Shown here: piece by piece, positions 25,367-33,400 of the stretch
Layout: every line of letters starts with the position of its first letter
Numbering within the stretch: the stretch's first letter is position 1
Assembly: GCA_014379595.1 (NCBI GenBank)
Contig: JACMLM010000040.1
Location: 101,228-165,227, forward strand
Source of the DNA: Anaerolineales bacterium
GTDB lineage: Bacteria; Chloroflexota; Anaerolineae; Anaerolineales; Villigracilaceae
Direction of reading: 5' to 3'
Length of the DNA stretch: 64,000 nt
Translations under genes and position numbers: made by a program
Notes under the pieces: model-generated
Databases searched by the model: none
Told to the model about the DNA's origin: nothing
Seen by the model: only the letters and a program-made list of their open reading frames with translations

Positions 25367-25405
25367 TGTATATTCCTTTTATAGTTTTATATGGAACGAA
25401 AGAAT

Positions 25406-25457
25406 ATCATATGATGGCTATCATCGTCCCAAACGAGGACTATCAATTATCTAAATT
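25406..25457 (-). promoter_or_regulatory. conserved upstream block of CsbD paralogue, copy A
   Basis: Bases 25416-25457 are nearly identical to 59108-59149 upstream of the other divergent CsbD gene. On the minus strand GTTTGG (25429-25434) and TATGAT (25406-25411) are 17 bases apart, a promoter-like pair within the block. The GTTTGG element recalls -35 boxes of stress sigma factors, but sigma choice is inferred. Confidence 0.6.
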
Positions 25458-25519
25458 TACTGAATGGATATGTTTTATTCTTTTGGTCAGAACAAAATAA
25501 AAAGCTCTACTTCTGAAAT

Positions 25520-25867
25520 CTAATTTACAGCCAGGGGAAGCGCCATGCTTTTTCCATCAGCTGACCACATGATTGGATACCTTGCCAAGGATTGCCTGGT
25601 GATGCTGTTCTTCTGCTGTTCATCCAGGCTTCTTGCTTCGTGAGTTTTCATGAGGCTAATTTCTTGCAGTGTTGCCTCACGCTGTGCCGTGTGGGCAATT
25701 TGACTCTTCGAAACTATGTCTGATGTTTTATATAATGGAGCTCCATTTTTGAGTAGATAGGTGTAATATACAATTTTTTCTCCCGCTCTTTCCTCGACAA
25801 TTTCGCGCGCGAAATTCGAGTTCACGAAGAACTTTCCAACTTGTACATCTGTGGGTGAAATTGTCAT
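25520..25867 (-). CDS. hypothetical protein, 115 aa
   Basis: Not recognised. From the ATG at 25867 (AGAGGA upstream; a 14-codon N-terminal extension lacks a site) the product begins MTISPTDVQVGKFFVNSNFA and has a central ERAGEKIVYYTYLLKNGAPL strand pair and a C-terminal MWSADGKSMALPLAVN. It is soluble, of mixed alpha/beta character. It lies alone between stress-type genes; the region upstream holds a large hairpin. Confidence 0.6.
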   Translation of the reverse strand: MTISPTDVQVGKFFVNSNFAREIVEERAGEKIVYYTYLLKNGAPLYKTSDIVSKSQIAHTAQREATLQEISLMKTHEARSLDEQQKNSITRQSLARYPIMWSADGKSMALPLAVN

Positions 25868-25951
25868 ATTTTCCTCTTGTGTGATGCTTTCCAGAACAAC
25901 TATTCTCACATCTTATCACTTCTATAACTGTTTTCAACCCATATACTAAAA

Positions 25952-25995
25952 TATCCGCCGATAGGATGAGGGTGGCATCATCCTATCGGCGGATA
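25952..25995 (-). terminator. 18-bp perfect hairpin
   Basis: TATCCGCCGATAGGATGA pairs perfectly with 25978-25995 around an 8-base loop. On the minus strand ATTTTAG follows, so a terminator for the upstream RidA-side transcript is the simplest reading. Confidence 0.6.
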
Positions 25996-26044
25996 AATAT
26001 ATGATATTTAATTGATTTAATTAGGAAATCGTGCATTGGAGGGC

Positions 26045-26155
26045 TTATTGTTTAATCTTATGTTCCTGCATCCAGATCATTAATTTTTCGCTATGCTCTT
26101 GATGATGCTCATGATCGTTATCCTTTATCTTGGCGGGCGTGTGATGGCTTTGCAT
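26045..26155 (-). CDS. possible His-rich 36-aa ORF
   Basis: ATG at 26153-26155; the product starts MQSHHTPAKIKDNDHEHHQE, continues HSEKLMIWMQEHKIKQ and has seven histidines, suggesting a metal-binding peptide or the end of a broken gene. There is no ribosome-binding site, and the ATG falls inside a perfect inverted repeat, so an insertion may have cut off the original 5' end. Confidence 0.3.
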   Translation of the reverse strand: MQSHHTPAKIKDNDHEHHQEHSEKLMIWMQEHKIKQ

Positions 26156-26169
26156 AAGCAAAGCCATCA
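26142..26169. repeat. 12-bp perfect inverted repeat, dispersed-repeat-like
   Basis: TGATGGCTTTGC with its complement and a four-base ATAA loop, followed by a GC-rich run of the kind seen in intergenic repeat elements. No second copy was found in this window. Confidence 0.35.
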
Positions 26170-26226
26170 GCAGGGACGACCGTCCGCCCCTACTTCGTCT
26201 GAGTTCCAGCGATATATTGAGACAGG

Positions 26227-26628
26227 CTAAGCTTCAATAACAGCGATAGCGTCTATTTCCACCAATACACCTGCATCAAGCGCACCCAGGCTTTCGACGA
26301 TCAAGACACTGATCGCTGTCGGGAAATTGCCCCAAACTTTTTGCGCAGCAGCAAACCCCTCCTGGATGCTTTGACCTTTCACGACGTAAATGTTCTGCTT
26401 TACTACATTTTCTTGTGAGGCGCCGACAGACTTTAGAACCTCGAGCATATTCTTGTATGCCTGTTCAGTTTGCGAGGCTAGATCATTCCCAGCCAACGAA
26501 CCGTCCGGCAGAAAACCGTTTTGGCCGCCGATATAAAGAGTCTTACCACCTTCAACTAAAACACCTTGTGAAAATGCAGGGTTTTTGTGAAGCGTATCAG
26601 GATTGATGTGTGTGATCTTCATACTCAT
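26227..26628 (-). CDS. RidA (YjgF/YER057c/UK114) family protein, non-canonical
   Basis: About 133 residues with the RidA fold: FSQGVLVEGGKTLYIGGQNG, a central SVGASQENVVKQNIYV and the C-terminal VLVEIDAIAVIEA. Canonical RidA enamine/imine deaminases carry an Arg before the LVEI(E/D) strand; here that stretch reads VESLGALDAGVLVEID with no Arg, so deaminase activity is doubtful and it may be one of the other Rid subfamilies. The ATG at 26628 is preferred over a GTG three codons upstream because AAGAG precedes it by eight bases. Confidence 0.8.
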   Translation of the reverse strand: MSMKITHINPDTLHKNPAFSQGVLVEGGKTLYIGGQNGFLPDGSLAGNDLASQTEQAYKNMLEVLKSVGASQENVVKQNIYVVKGQSIQEGFAAAQKVWGNFPTAISVLIVESLGALDAGVLVEIDAIAVIEA

Positions 26629-26683
26629 AGTTATCACTCTTTTTATAAAATTTTGTACTCTTCAAGTAGTTGCTGTAGCCTTG

Positions 26684-27031
26684 TCATTCTTCAACGTTGT
26701 AGGATGTAATCTCAACAAGCCGCCCATCCAAAAATTGGAAGATATCACAGCTGGCCACGCTTGAGGTTTGATTTTCCTGATCTTGAAATTGTGCAGCACC
26801 TTCTACAACGACACGAGTCTCCGCATGGTAAATTTTCAGTTTTGTAATGGTAGTGGAGACCGTCTCAAGGTATTTCGCAGACTGGTTGCATTGATCGATG
26901 ACAGCCTCTCGACCCACAAGTTCTTCACGACCAACGATGTTCCATTTGATTTCGTCGGCCATGTACGGGTATGTCTCCGCGAATCTATGGCTGCAAAATG
27001 CTTCTGCAATTTGATCGATATTTAAACTCAC
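26684..27031 (-). CDS. SnoaL/NTF2-like protein
   Basis: 115 residues with the small cone-shaped NTF2-like layout: N-terminal helices (NIDQIAEAFCSHRFAETYPY), IKWNIVGREELVGREAVIDQC, and C-terminal strands FQFLDGRLVEITSYNVEE. Family members are ketosteroid-isomerase-like enzymes or ligand-binding proteins; the function here is not assignable. The start is GTG with ATAAGGAGA upstream, which is strong. It lies 46 bases upstream of the RidA-like gene and is probably co-transcribed with it. Confidence 0.75.
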   Translation of the reverse strand: MSLNIDQIAEAFCSHRFAETYPYMADEIKWNIVGREELVGREAVIDQCNQSAKYLETVSTTITKLKIYHAETRVVVEGAAQFQDQENQTSSVASCDIFQFLDGRLVEITSYNVEE

Positions 27032-27234
27032 GTATAGTCTCCTTATCGCACAGATCTGACTTTCCGATAGGTTTCGCTAAACGCCCAATTATGATTTAAC
27101 CACACGGATTTCTGTATAAGTATTTATTTTCGCTTGATTCCCTGAGCGCTAGCAACACTTGCGCTGCACGTGATTTGCTAAGCAAATCATGCAGTGAGGG
27201 TCTCTGAGATAGTCGTACGGATGCTGCGCTTCGC

Positions 27235-27303
27235 TCAGCATAACATGACCTTACGATCCACAATCCCAATCTCTTCCTCTGTTAACCCATATAAATCGTA
27301 CAT
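27235..27303 (-). pseudogene. remnant of a DNA methylase/restriction-type C-terminus
   Basis: The 22-codon frame MYDLYGLTEEEIGIVDRKVM is typical of the extreme C-terminus of N6-adenine DNA methylases and type II or BREX-like modification enzymes (LYGLTEEEI). An in-frame TAG lies just upstream and the rest of the gene is absent. Probably a relic, not a gene. Confidence 0.4.
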
Positions 27304-27319
27304 CGTCCCCTAATGGGGA

Positions 27320-27373
27320 GACTAGCTTATCAATCGCCCCATCAGCCACAGGTCTCTACTTGCCTCTCACTTC
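27320..27373 (-). repeat. two-copy dispersed repeat, copy A
   Basis: On the minus strand GAAGTGAGAGGCAA at one end and GATTGATAAGCTAGTC at the other are shared with 60222-60269. The interior differs in length by six bases. Outside these conserved ends the loci are unrelated. Confidence 0.5.
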
Positions 27374-27426
27374 GTGCAGACTCATTCCTCTGCAAAGACA
27401 GATTGAATCTATGACTTATTGTATAT

Positions 27427-28305
27427 TTATGGCGTCCATCCCGGCGACTCGCAGGTGGCTATATCCCCGCTCTGCAGACCATCCTTGAGCGCCAACTGCC
27501 GCTGCTCGGACGATCCATGGGTCCAAGACTCAGGTGAGACGTAACCCTGCGTTTCGCGTTGGATGCGGTCATCACCCACGGAAGCAGCGGCGTCCAGAGC
27601 CTGGATGATGTCCTGATCCGTCACCTGCGTCAGGTAACCGGTCTCGGTGGCGTGGAATGCCCAGACACCGGCCAGGCAGTCAGCCTGGAGTTCCGTCTCG
27701 ACTGCCTCGCTCTCTGGCCCTGTGGCGTTTGAGCTGCCAGACAGTGCACCAAACAGGTTTTGCACGTGATGGCCATACTCATGAGCAAGCACATACGCTT
27801 CGGCGAACGAACCGCCCTGAGCGCCAAAGCGCGACTGTAGTTCGTTGAAGAAGTCGAGGTCCAGATAGACCTTCTGATCCCTTGGACAGTAGAACGGACC
27901 CATTGCGCCGCTGGCGTATCCACAAGCGGCCTCCGTTGAGCCGGTGAAAAGAACTGTATCGGCCTGTGTGTACTGGCTCCCACCGCGGGCAAATTCGTCG
28001 GACCAAAAAGCTTGAATACTATTGACGAAGCCCACGATGCGGCAGTCCTGGCGTTCATTTGCATCTACTCCTGTCTGGCATTCTGCATCCAGATCATACA
28101 CCTCGCCAGCGCTTTCATTTGCAGAGGGTGCTTGCTGCCCACCAGTATCAATATTCGTCAGGCCAGTAAGGTCCACGCCAAACAGCATTGCTACTACCAC
28201 AATGATCAGTGTAACTCCGCCGCCAGCGATTGCCCTCCCGGTTCCCCTACCGCGTCGGTCCTCCACCTGAGTGGGATCCAAGCGGGATTTATCGTTGAAT
28301 GACAT
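27427..28305 (-). CDS. neutral zinc metallopeptidase, YpfJ-like
   Basis: 292 residues: an Arg/Gly-rich cytosolic start (DRRGRGTGRAIAGG), one membrane helix (about 27-48), then an exported domain with HEYGHH (the HExxH zinc motif) near 175 and the downstream acidic ligand region ELQADCLAG. It matches the PF04228 putative neutral zinc metallopeptidases. The gene is visibly more GC-rich than its neighbours, which suggests acquisition from a high-GC donor. GAAAGGA precedes the ATG. Confidence 0.88.
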   Translation of the reverse strand: MSFNDKSRLDPTQVEDRRGRGTGRAIAGGGVTLIIVVVAMLFGVDLTGLTNIDTGGQQAPSANESAGEVYDLDAECQTGVDANERQDCRIVGFVNSIQAFWSDEFARGGSQYTQADTVLFTGSTEAACGYASGAMGPFYCPRDQKVYLDLDFFNELQSRFGAQGGSFAEAYVLAHEYGHHVQNLFGALSGSSNATGPESEAVETELQADCLAGVWAFHATETGYLTQVTDQDIIQALDAAASVGDDRIQRETQGYVSPESWTHGSSEQRQLALKDGLQSGDIATCESPGWTP

Positions 28306-28406
28306 TTTTTCGTCCTTTCATTTGAGCTTCTCCAGAGTGCGAAACTGACGCACAAAAGCTGCAGATTGTGTAATTTGTTGTGCCAATTATTAGCGGGCTT
28401 TTAGAT

Positions 28407-28766
28407 TTATACATAAGCATTTGAGTTTAAGACGTAAGCACTTCCATACTGCTTGATCTTACGAGATGCATTCATATCTACAGCACCAGCTCCACGCAAA
28501 ATTCCCCGCACAAGGTATTCATCCTCTGAATCTATTGTCACAGAAATCAGAAAACCGCCGCGCTTTACTCCTTCTGCATAAAACATGGCATCTTCTTCTG
28601 TGAAACCCATTTCCAAAAACTGTTCAACGGCAGACTTGAGAGATACGATCTTGCTGCCGCGCGCCACAACACTGATCTGACCGTTATCCACCCCGTAAAT
28701 TCCCAGCGCTTCAAGCGCCCACTCCGCATCACTATAGCGATCAAACAGCCCTGATACTGTACTCAT
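28407..28766 (-). CDS. GSP17M/YflT-like stress protein, short form
   Basis: 119 residues from the ATG at 28766 (GGAGAAATAAC upstream; a six-codon extension is rejected). VSGLFDRYSDAEWALEALGI is the usual start, and MGFTEEDAMFYAEGVKRGGF with ISVTIDSEDE is the typical C-terminal half. The glycine-rich hydrophobic segment that normally separates the halves is missing; the paralogue at 62392-62835 keeps it. It is probably a stress-induced protein of unknown mechanism. Confidence 0.75.
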   Translation of the reverse strand: MSTVSGLFDRYSDAEWALEALGIYGVDNGQISVVARGSKIVSLKSAVEQFLEMGFTEEDAMFYAEGVKRGGFLISVTIDSEDEYLVRGILRGAGAVDMNASRKIKQYGSAYVLNSNAYV

Positions 28767-28887
28767 GTTATTTCTCCGATGCATGAAGTTTTAATCTCGA
28801 CGCATGGTAGCATAAACAGCCTAAAAAAGACCCAAAACTCATCTAAATAAAAGCAAAATATTTATGCTGTGAGGTTAAGCGAAATCC

Positions 28888-29316
28888 TTATGCCTCAAGC
28901 AGTTTTTTTATACTATCAAGGGCTGTCTTCCAGAACAATGAATTCTGTTCCTGTTCTTCTTTGGTTGCATTATTATCTTGAGTGATCGTGAGACGTGTGC
29001 CGCCCCTTTGCGCTTCAAGATCGTAACTTACCTGATGATAGTTTTCAGGACTGTCTGCTGTACCAGATAAAGGAGACCAATGCGTGATGAGCAGCGCTTC
29101 TTCAGGCTGCACTTTAAGAACCTTGCCTTTATCTTCATAGGCTTTGCCTTGATACACACCTTTGTACATGATCGGGCTGCCTTCCTTCCAATCGGAAGTG
29201 ACTTCTGCACCAAAAAGGTACTGCTTTATTAATTCAGCCTTTGTGATGGCTTCCCAAACTTTAGAGGCTGGGGCATGGATCGTGATCACTGCTTTGGCTG
29301 TAAGTGTTTCGTTCAT
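28888..29316 (-). CDS. SRPBCC/AHSA1-type ligand-binding domain protein
   Basis: 142 residues of the START/SRPBCC fold: AVITIHAPASKVWEAITKAE at the start, a central EEALLITHWSPLSG strand, and TRLTITQDNNATKEEQEQNS before the C-terminal helix (FWKTALDSIKKLLEA). The family covers polyketide cyclase-like and Hsp90-activator-like proteins that bind hydrophobic ligands. The ligand is unknown. CAGGAG precedes the ATG. Confidence 0.83.
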   Translation of the reverse strand: MNETLTAKAVITIHAPASKVWEAITKAELIKQYLFGAEVTSDWKEGSPIMYKGVYQGKAYEDKGKVLKVQPEEALLITHWSPLSGTADSPENYHQVSYDLEAQRGGTRLTITQDNNATKEEQEQNSLFWKTALDSIKKLLEA

Positions 29317-29383
29317 GGTTTTAGGTCTCCTGTAGATTTTTTGTGAAAGAGTTTTGTGTCCAATAATTGAAAGATAGAAAACT

Positions 29384-30487
29384 TTATTCCGTGGCTACGC
29401 GGTTTCTGCCGCTTTGCTTGGCCGCGTACAATGCATCATCGGCGCATTTGAGCCATGCATCTGGTGATGTGCCCAGTTCATACTGCGCCACACCAAAACT
29501 GGCAGTGACCTTACCGGCATGTTGGTGTGGGTGCATGGCTATGGCATTTCGCAAACGCTCGGCCAGTCCTTGTGCCTGAATACAGTCCGTTTGCGGCGCG
29601 ATGACAAGGAACTCCTCACCGCCCCAGCGTCCTAGAAAATCGGTAATGCGCAGCGTGGTTTGAACGAGCCGCGCGGTTTCCTGTAGGACGCTATCCCCAA
29701 CCTGGTGCCCATAGTTATCGTTGACGTGTTTGAAGTGATCAAGATCGAACAGCACAGCCGAAAGCGGCTGGTTGTGGCGTGTGGCGCGGTTGATTTCCCT
29801 GTCAATCGTCGCTTCGAGTTCGCGTCGATTGGAAATTTGCATGAGCGCATCCGTATTCGCCAAATGGGCCATGGTCTCAGCCATTGTGTACACACGAATA
29901 TATTGCTCGTTCAAGCGCACACCCACCATCAGCAGGATGATATAAGCAACGTTCGCCAGATAGAATCGAAGCAGTAGATAAAATTCTGTAGATTCCCCAC
30001 GCAATAGCTCCGGGATGGTATGTACCATCCCAAGAACCACAGAAACCGCAAAGAATACAACAGAACCGAACAGCAGCTGGCGGCGACTGTTAAATATAAG
30101 AAATGCCAGCACATAAACCAGCGGGAACCAATACAGTATGTCGACAAAAGCCACCAAATGATGCGGGTCGCGGGCAGTTACCGGGCTTTGCATAGTTTCT
30201 TGCAGCGTACCCAACAAGCTGATGGTTGTGATGGCAAATAGCGACCACTCAACCCAAACTAACGCGCGCAAAGTTCGCCAGAGGGCTATCATCAAACCTA
30301 GGAATAAAACCATGATGAGCGGGAAGATCACACTCTCGTAGGAAGTTATCTTCCTTGTCAAAATTTTGGGTATCCAACTGAAGAGCATGGAGGATAATCC
30401 AGCCAGCATGGCCCATAAGTAGATGCGGCGCTTGAGCTCACGCAGCGACTCAACGGTTTCGGTTGGTATGTGGCTGTGAGGGATCAT
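29384..30487 (-). CDS. membrane-bound GGDEF diguanylate cyclase
   Basis: About six membrane helices (residues 20-200 region) are followed by a GGDEF domain with intact RWGGEEF and an RITD I-site five residues before. It is a likely cyclic-di-GMP synthase with a membrane sensor of no recognised family. The ATG at 30487 is chosen since GGAG lies ten bases upstream; an ATG at 30508 overlaps the end of the preceding PAS-HD-GYP gene, and a GTG at 30493 is also possible. Placement right after that gene suggests an operon pairing a cyclase with a phosphodiesterase. Confidence 0.88.
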   Translation of the reverse strand: MIPHSHIPTETVESLRELKRRIYLWAMLAGLSSMLFSWIPKILTRKITSYESVIFPLIMVLFLGLMIALWRTLRALVWVEWSLFAITTISLLGTLQETMQSPVTARDPHHLVAFVDILYWFPLVYVLAFLIFNSRRQLLFGSVVFFAVSVVLGMVHTIPELLRGESTEFYLLLRFYLANVAYIILLMVGVRLNEQYIRVYTMAETMAHLANTDALMQISNRRELEATIDREINRATRHNQPLSAVLFDLDHFKHVNDNYGHQVGDSVLQETARLVQTTLRITDFLGRWGGEEFLVIAPQTDCIQAQGLAERLRNAIAMHPHQHAGKVTASFGVAQYELGTSPDAWLKCADDALYAAKQSGRNRVATE

Positions 30488-30494
30488 ATTCACG

Positions 30495-33400
30495 TTACTC
30501 CATGGCATTCAAAAACTTATCTACGACCAGTGGATCGAAGTGGGTTCCCGCTAATGCAAAAATATGTTCGCGCACTTTTCCTTCATCCCAAGCTGCACGG
30601 TATGGCCGATCTGAGCGTAGCGCATCCCAAACATCTACCACCGCAAAGATACGCGCGGTGAGAGGGATCTGTTCGCCTTTTAATCCACGTGGATAGCCTG
30701 TGCCATCCCATTTTTCGTGATGACAATAGGGAATATCCAATGCCAGCCGCAGATAGCGGATCGGAGAGAGTAGGTCGTAGGCAAATCTTGGATGATTTTT
30801 CATTGACACCCATTCTTCTTCCGTGAGAGCACCAGGTTTGAGCAGTATGCTATCCGGAACGCCCATCTTGCCAATATCGTGTAGCAGGGAGCCCCAACGC
30901 ACTTGTATCAGATCTTCCTCGCTCAACCCAAAGTCGCGTGCCAGGTCCACAGTGATCTTTGTTACTCGTTGGGAGTGTCCTTCCGTTTCCTTGTCGCGCA
31001 GATCAAGAGCATGCGACCAGCCTTCGATGGTGGCGTCATAAGCCATGGAGAGTTCTACATTGGAACGCTGTATATCCTTGTACAGGGTCGCATTGTCAAT
31101 GGCGATCGCAACCTGTTTCGCCATGGTTTCCATGAAGTTCAGCTTTTCTTCATCTGGGTTCAGCGCTGAGCGGTGAAAGATCTCCAGCACTCCCTTAACT
31201 TCGCCTTTGGCCATCAAAGGGATACCAAAATAACAGATGAACTCCTCCTGGTAAAAAATGGGTGAGCGCAGGAAATCAGTTGTGCGGGCCTGAAGATTTG
31301 GAATGTGTATTGTTTGGCCTCCCAACACCGCCCGCCCGGCGTATCCCTCTCCCACACGCAGGCTGGTAAATTGCAGCGCATTCGTTCGGAACCCTTTTCC
31401 AAGTTCATATTTCAGCACTTGCGCGTGCGGATCGTATAAAAGAATTAGCGCTGCATCCACGCCCAGATCAGTGGTGACGTGTTCGAGGACAGTCTGAAGT
31501 ACTGAGCGCAGGTTCATACTTCCAGCAATTGCTTTGTCGATCTCGCGAAAGGCAGTTAGGTGCTCAAGCTGCCGTTGTATCCTTTCTTCTGCCTGCTTGC
31601 GTTCGGTAATGTCGCGAGCAATCGTCGAGATGCCCACAAGTTCTCCAGCATAATTACGAATGGGAGAGAGAACCAAAGAAACATCTATGCGACTGCCGTC
31701 TTTTCTTATCCGTTGAGTTTCAAGGTTTTGTATAGGGATTCCTTGTTGGATACTTTTGAGCAGGGAAGGCAAATCAGCTACTCTCTCCGGTGGAAATAGT
31801 AGCGAGATCGATCGTCCAATCACTTCAGAAGCCAGATAGCCGTACATTTTCTCTGCGCCATGATTCCAGCTGGTGATGATTCCATCCAACGTCTTGCCGA
31901 TGATCCCATCATTCGAAGTCTCTACAATTGTCGCCAGACGGCGAAGAGCTTCCTGCTCATGTTTGCGATTGCTGATGTTCTCATGCGCTACTACGGTCCA
32001 CTTGCGTCCACTGTTTTCAAAACTTGTGATGCGCGCAATAAACCAGCGCTTTTCATGCGAGGCATGGCAGGGATACTCGATCCGCGTTTCATTCTTTTCC
32101 CCAGTCTGCACAGCGCGGATAGCATTCGCGACCAGGGAGGCTTCATTGGCATAGTCACCAGTTGCCGAGTCGCAGACATCGATGTAGTTCATCCCAATGC
32201 AATGATCGGGATGTCTCAGCCCGTTTTGCACGCCGAAATCACGCCAGGCTGCATTGACCTGAATGATATTGCCCTGTTCATCTAAAATGGCAATGTGCGC
32301 GGAGAGGGCATCTTGAACACCCTGCAAAAATGCACGTGCGCTGACCACTTGCTCCTCCACCTGTTTGCGCTCGGTGATATCCTGAATGGTCGAAAGCATG
32401 GCAATGCGCTGGCTTGCATCATAGATGAATGTTATCCGCGTCTCGACGATACGTGTTTTGCCGTCTGCCCGTTGCACTACAGATTCAAAGTATGGAGGAA
32501 TCGCTTCATTCGTAAATGCAATGCGATACTGTTCAAGTGCCCATTGCTGTTGTTCTTGCGGGAAGATTCGAGCGAAGCTGACGCCCACGACCTGGTCTGC
32601 GGTACAACCATATAAAGCGAAATAAGCCGGATTGGCTGCAAGCACAATCCCCTGCGAGTCAGATAGCGCCATGGCATCTGAAGTTGTCTCCCAAACCTGG
32701 CGAAAGCGTTCATCGCTCCGACGTAAAGCGTCCGAGGCCTGCTTACGCTCGGTGATGTTATGGTAGTTCAAAACAATTGCATTCACGCCCGGTTCGGCCA
32801 GCAAATTTGTCGTGACCATTTCTATCCACAACCACGATCCACTTTTATGGTGCAAGCGAAATGTGCTGTGATCACGAGCACCGGGTATTTTGACAAGCTT
32901 CTCGAAAAGATCTCGCATTCTTGGCAAATCGTCCGGATGAATAAGCGCGAATACATCTTGCCCAATCCAGTCTTCAGGAGCATAGCCCAGCATTCCAGGA
33001 GCAGCTGGGCTATCGTACAAGGCTATTCCATTTGCATCCAGCAGCGTGATGGCATCACTATTGTTTTCGACCAGGGCGCGAAAACGTTTCTCACTTTCCT
33101 GGAGTGCCTGCTCAGCTTGCTTGCTTTCGGTGATGTCGAGCATAATGCCCTGCCAGAGTTGACCCTCACCCTCCAATTCATTCATCAGTACGATCTGGTC
33201 ATGCACCCAAACCAGGTGACCATCGCGCGCGATCATTCGATATTCCATTTCAAATGGTTTTTTGGTCTGATTTGTAGCGGCCACTTGTTCCAACACATAC
33301 TGGCGGTCTTCCGGGTGCAGCGATTTCTCCCATAAATTTGTATCAGCCAGCCATTCCTGTGGTGTATAGCCCAGCAGGGTTTGTATCTGCGGGCTAACGT

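Larger units (their letters stand above)
25868..26226. other. intergenic, 359 bases: two strong hairpins and a His-rich ORF
   Basis: Contains the leader of the 115-aa gene, an 18-bp perfect hairpin (25952-25995), a possible 36-aa His-rich ORF (26045-26155) and a 12-bp hairpin (26142-26169) followed by a GC-rich stretch resembling dispersed repeats. No other coding sequence is convincing. Confidence 0.5.
27032..27426. other. intergenic, 395 bases: repeats and a restriction-type gene remnant
   Basis: Holds a 9-bp palindrome (TGATTTGCT, A, AGCAAATCA near 27171-27189), a stretch rich in small inverted repeats (27190-27240), the remnant at 27235-27303 and one copy of a two-copy dispersed repeat (27320-27373). 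This looks like a graveyard of mobile or decayed sequence. Confidence 0.5.

Noticed and set aside
32760..33335. 191-codon plus-strand frame opposite the PAS region
   Set aside because: Antisense to a multi-PAS gene with clear repeats; no start signals.
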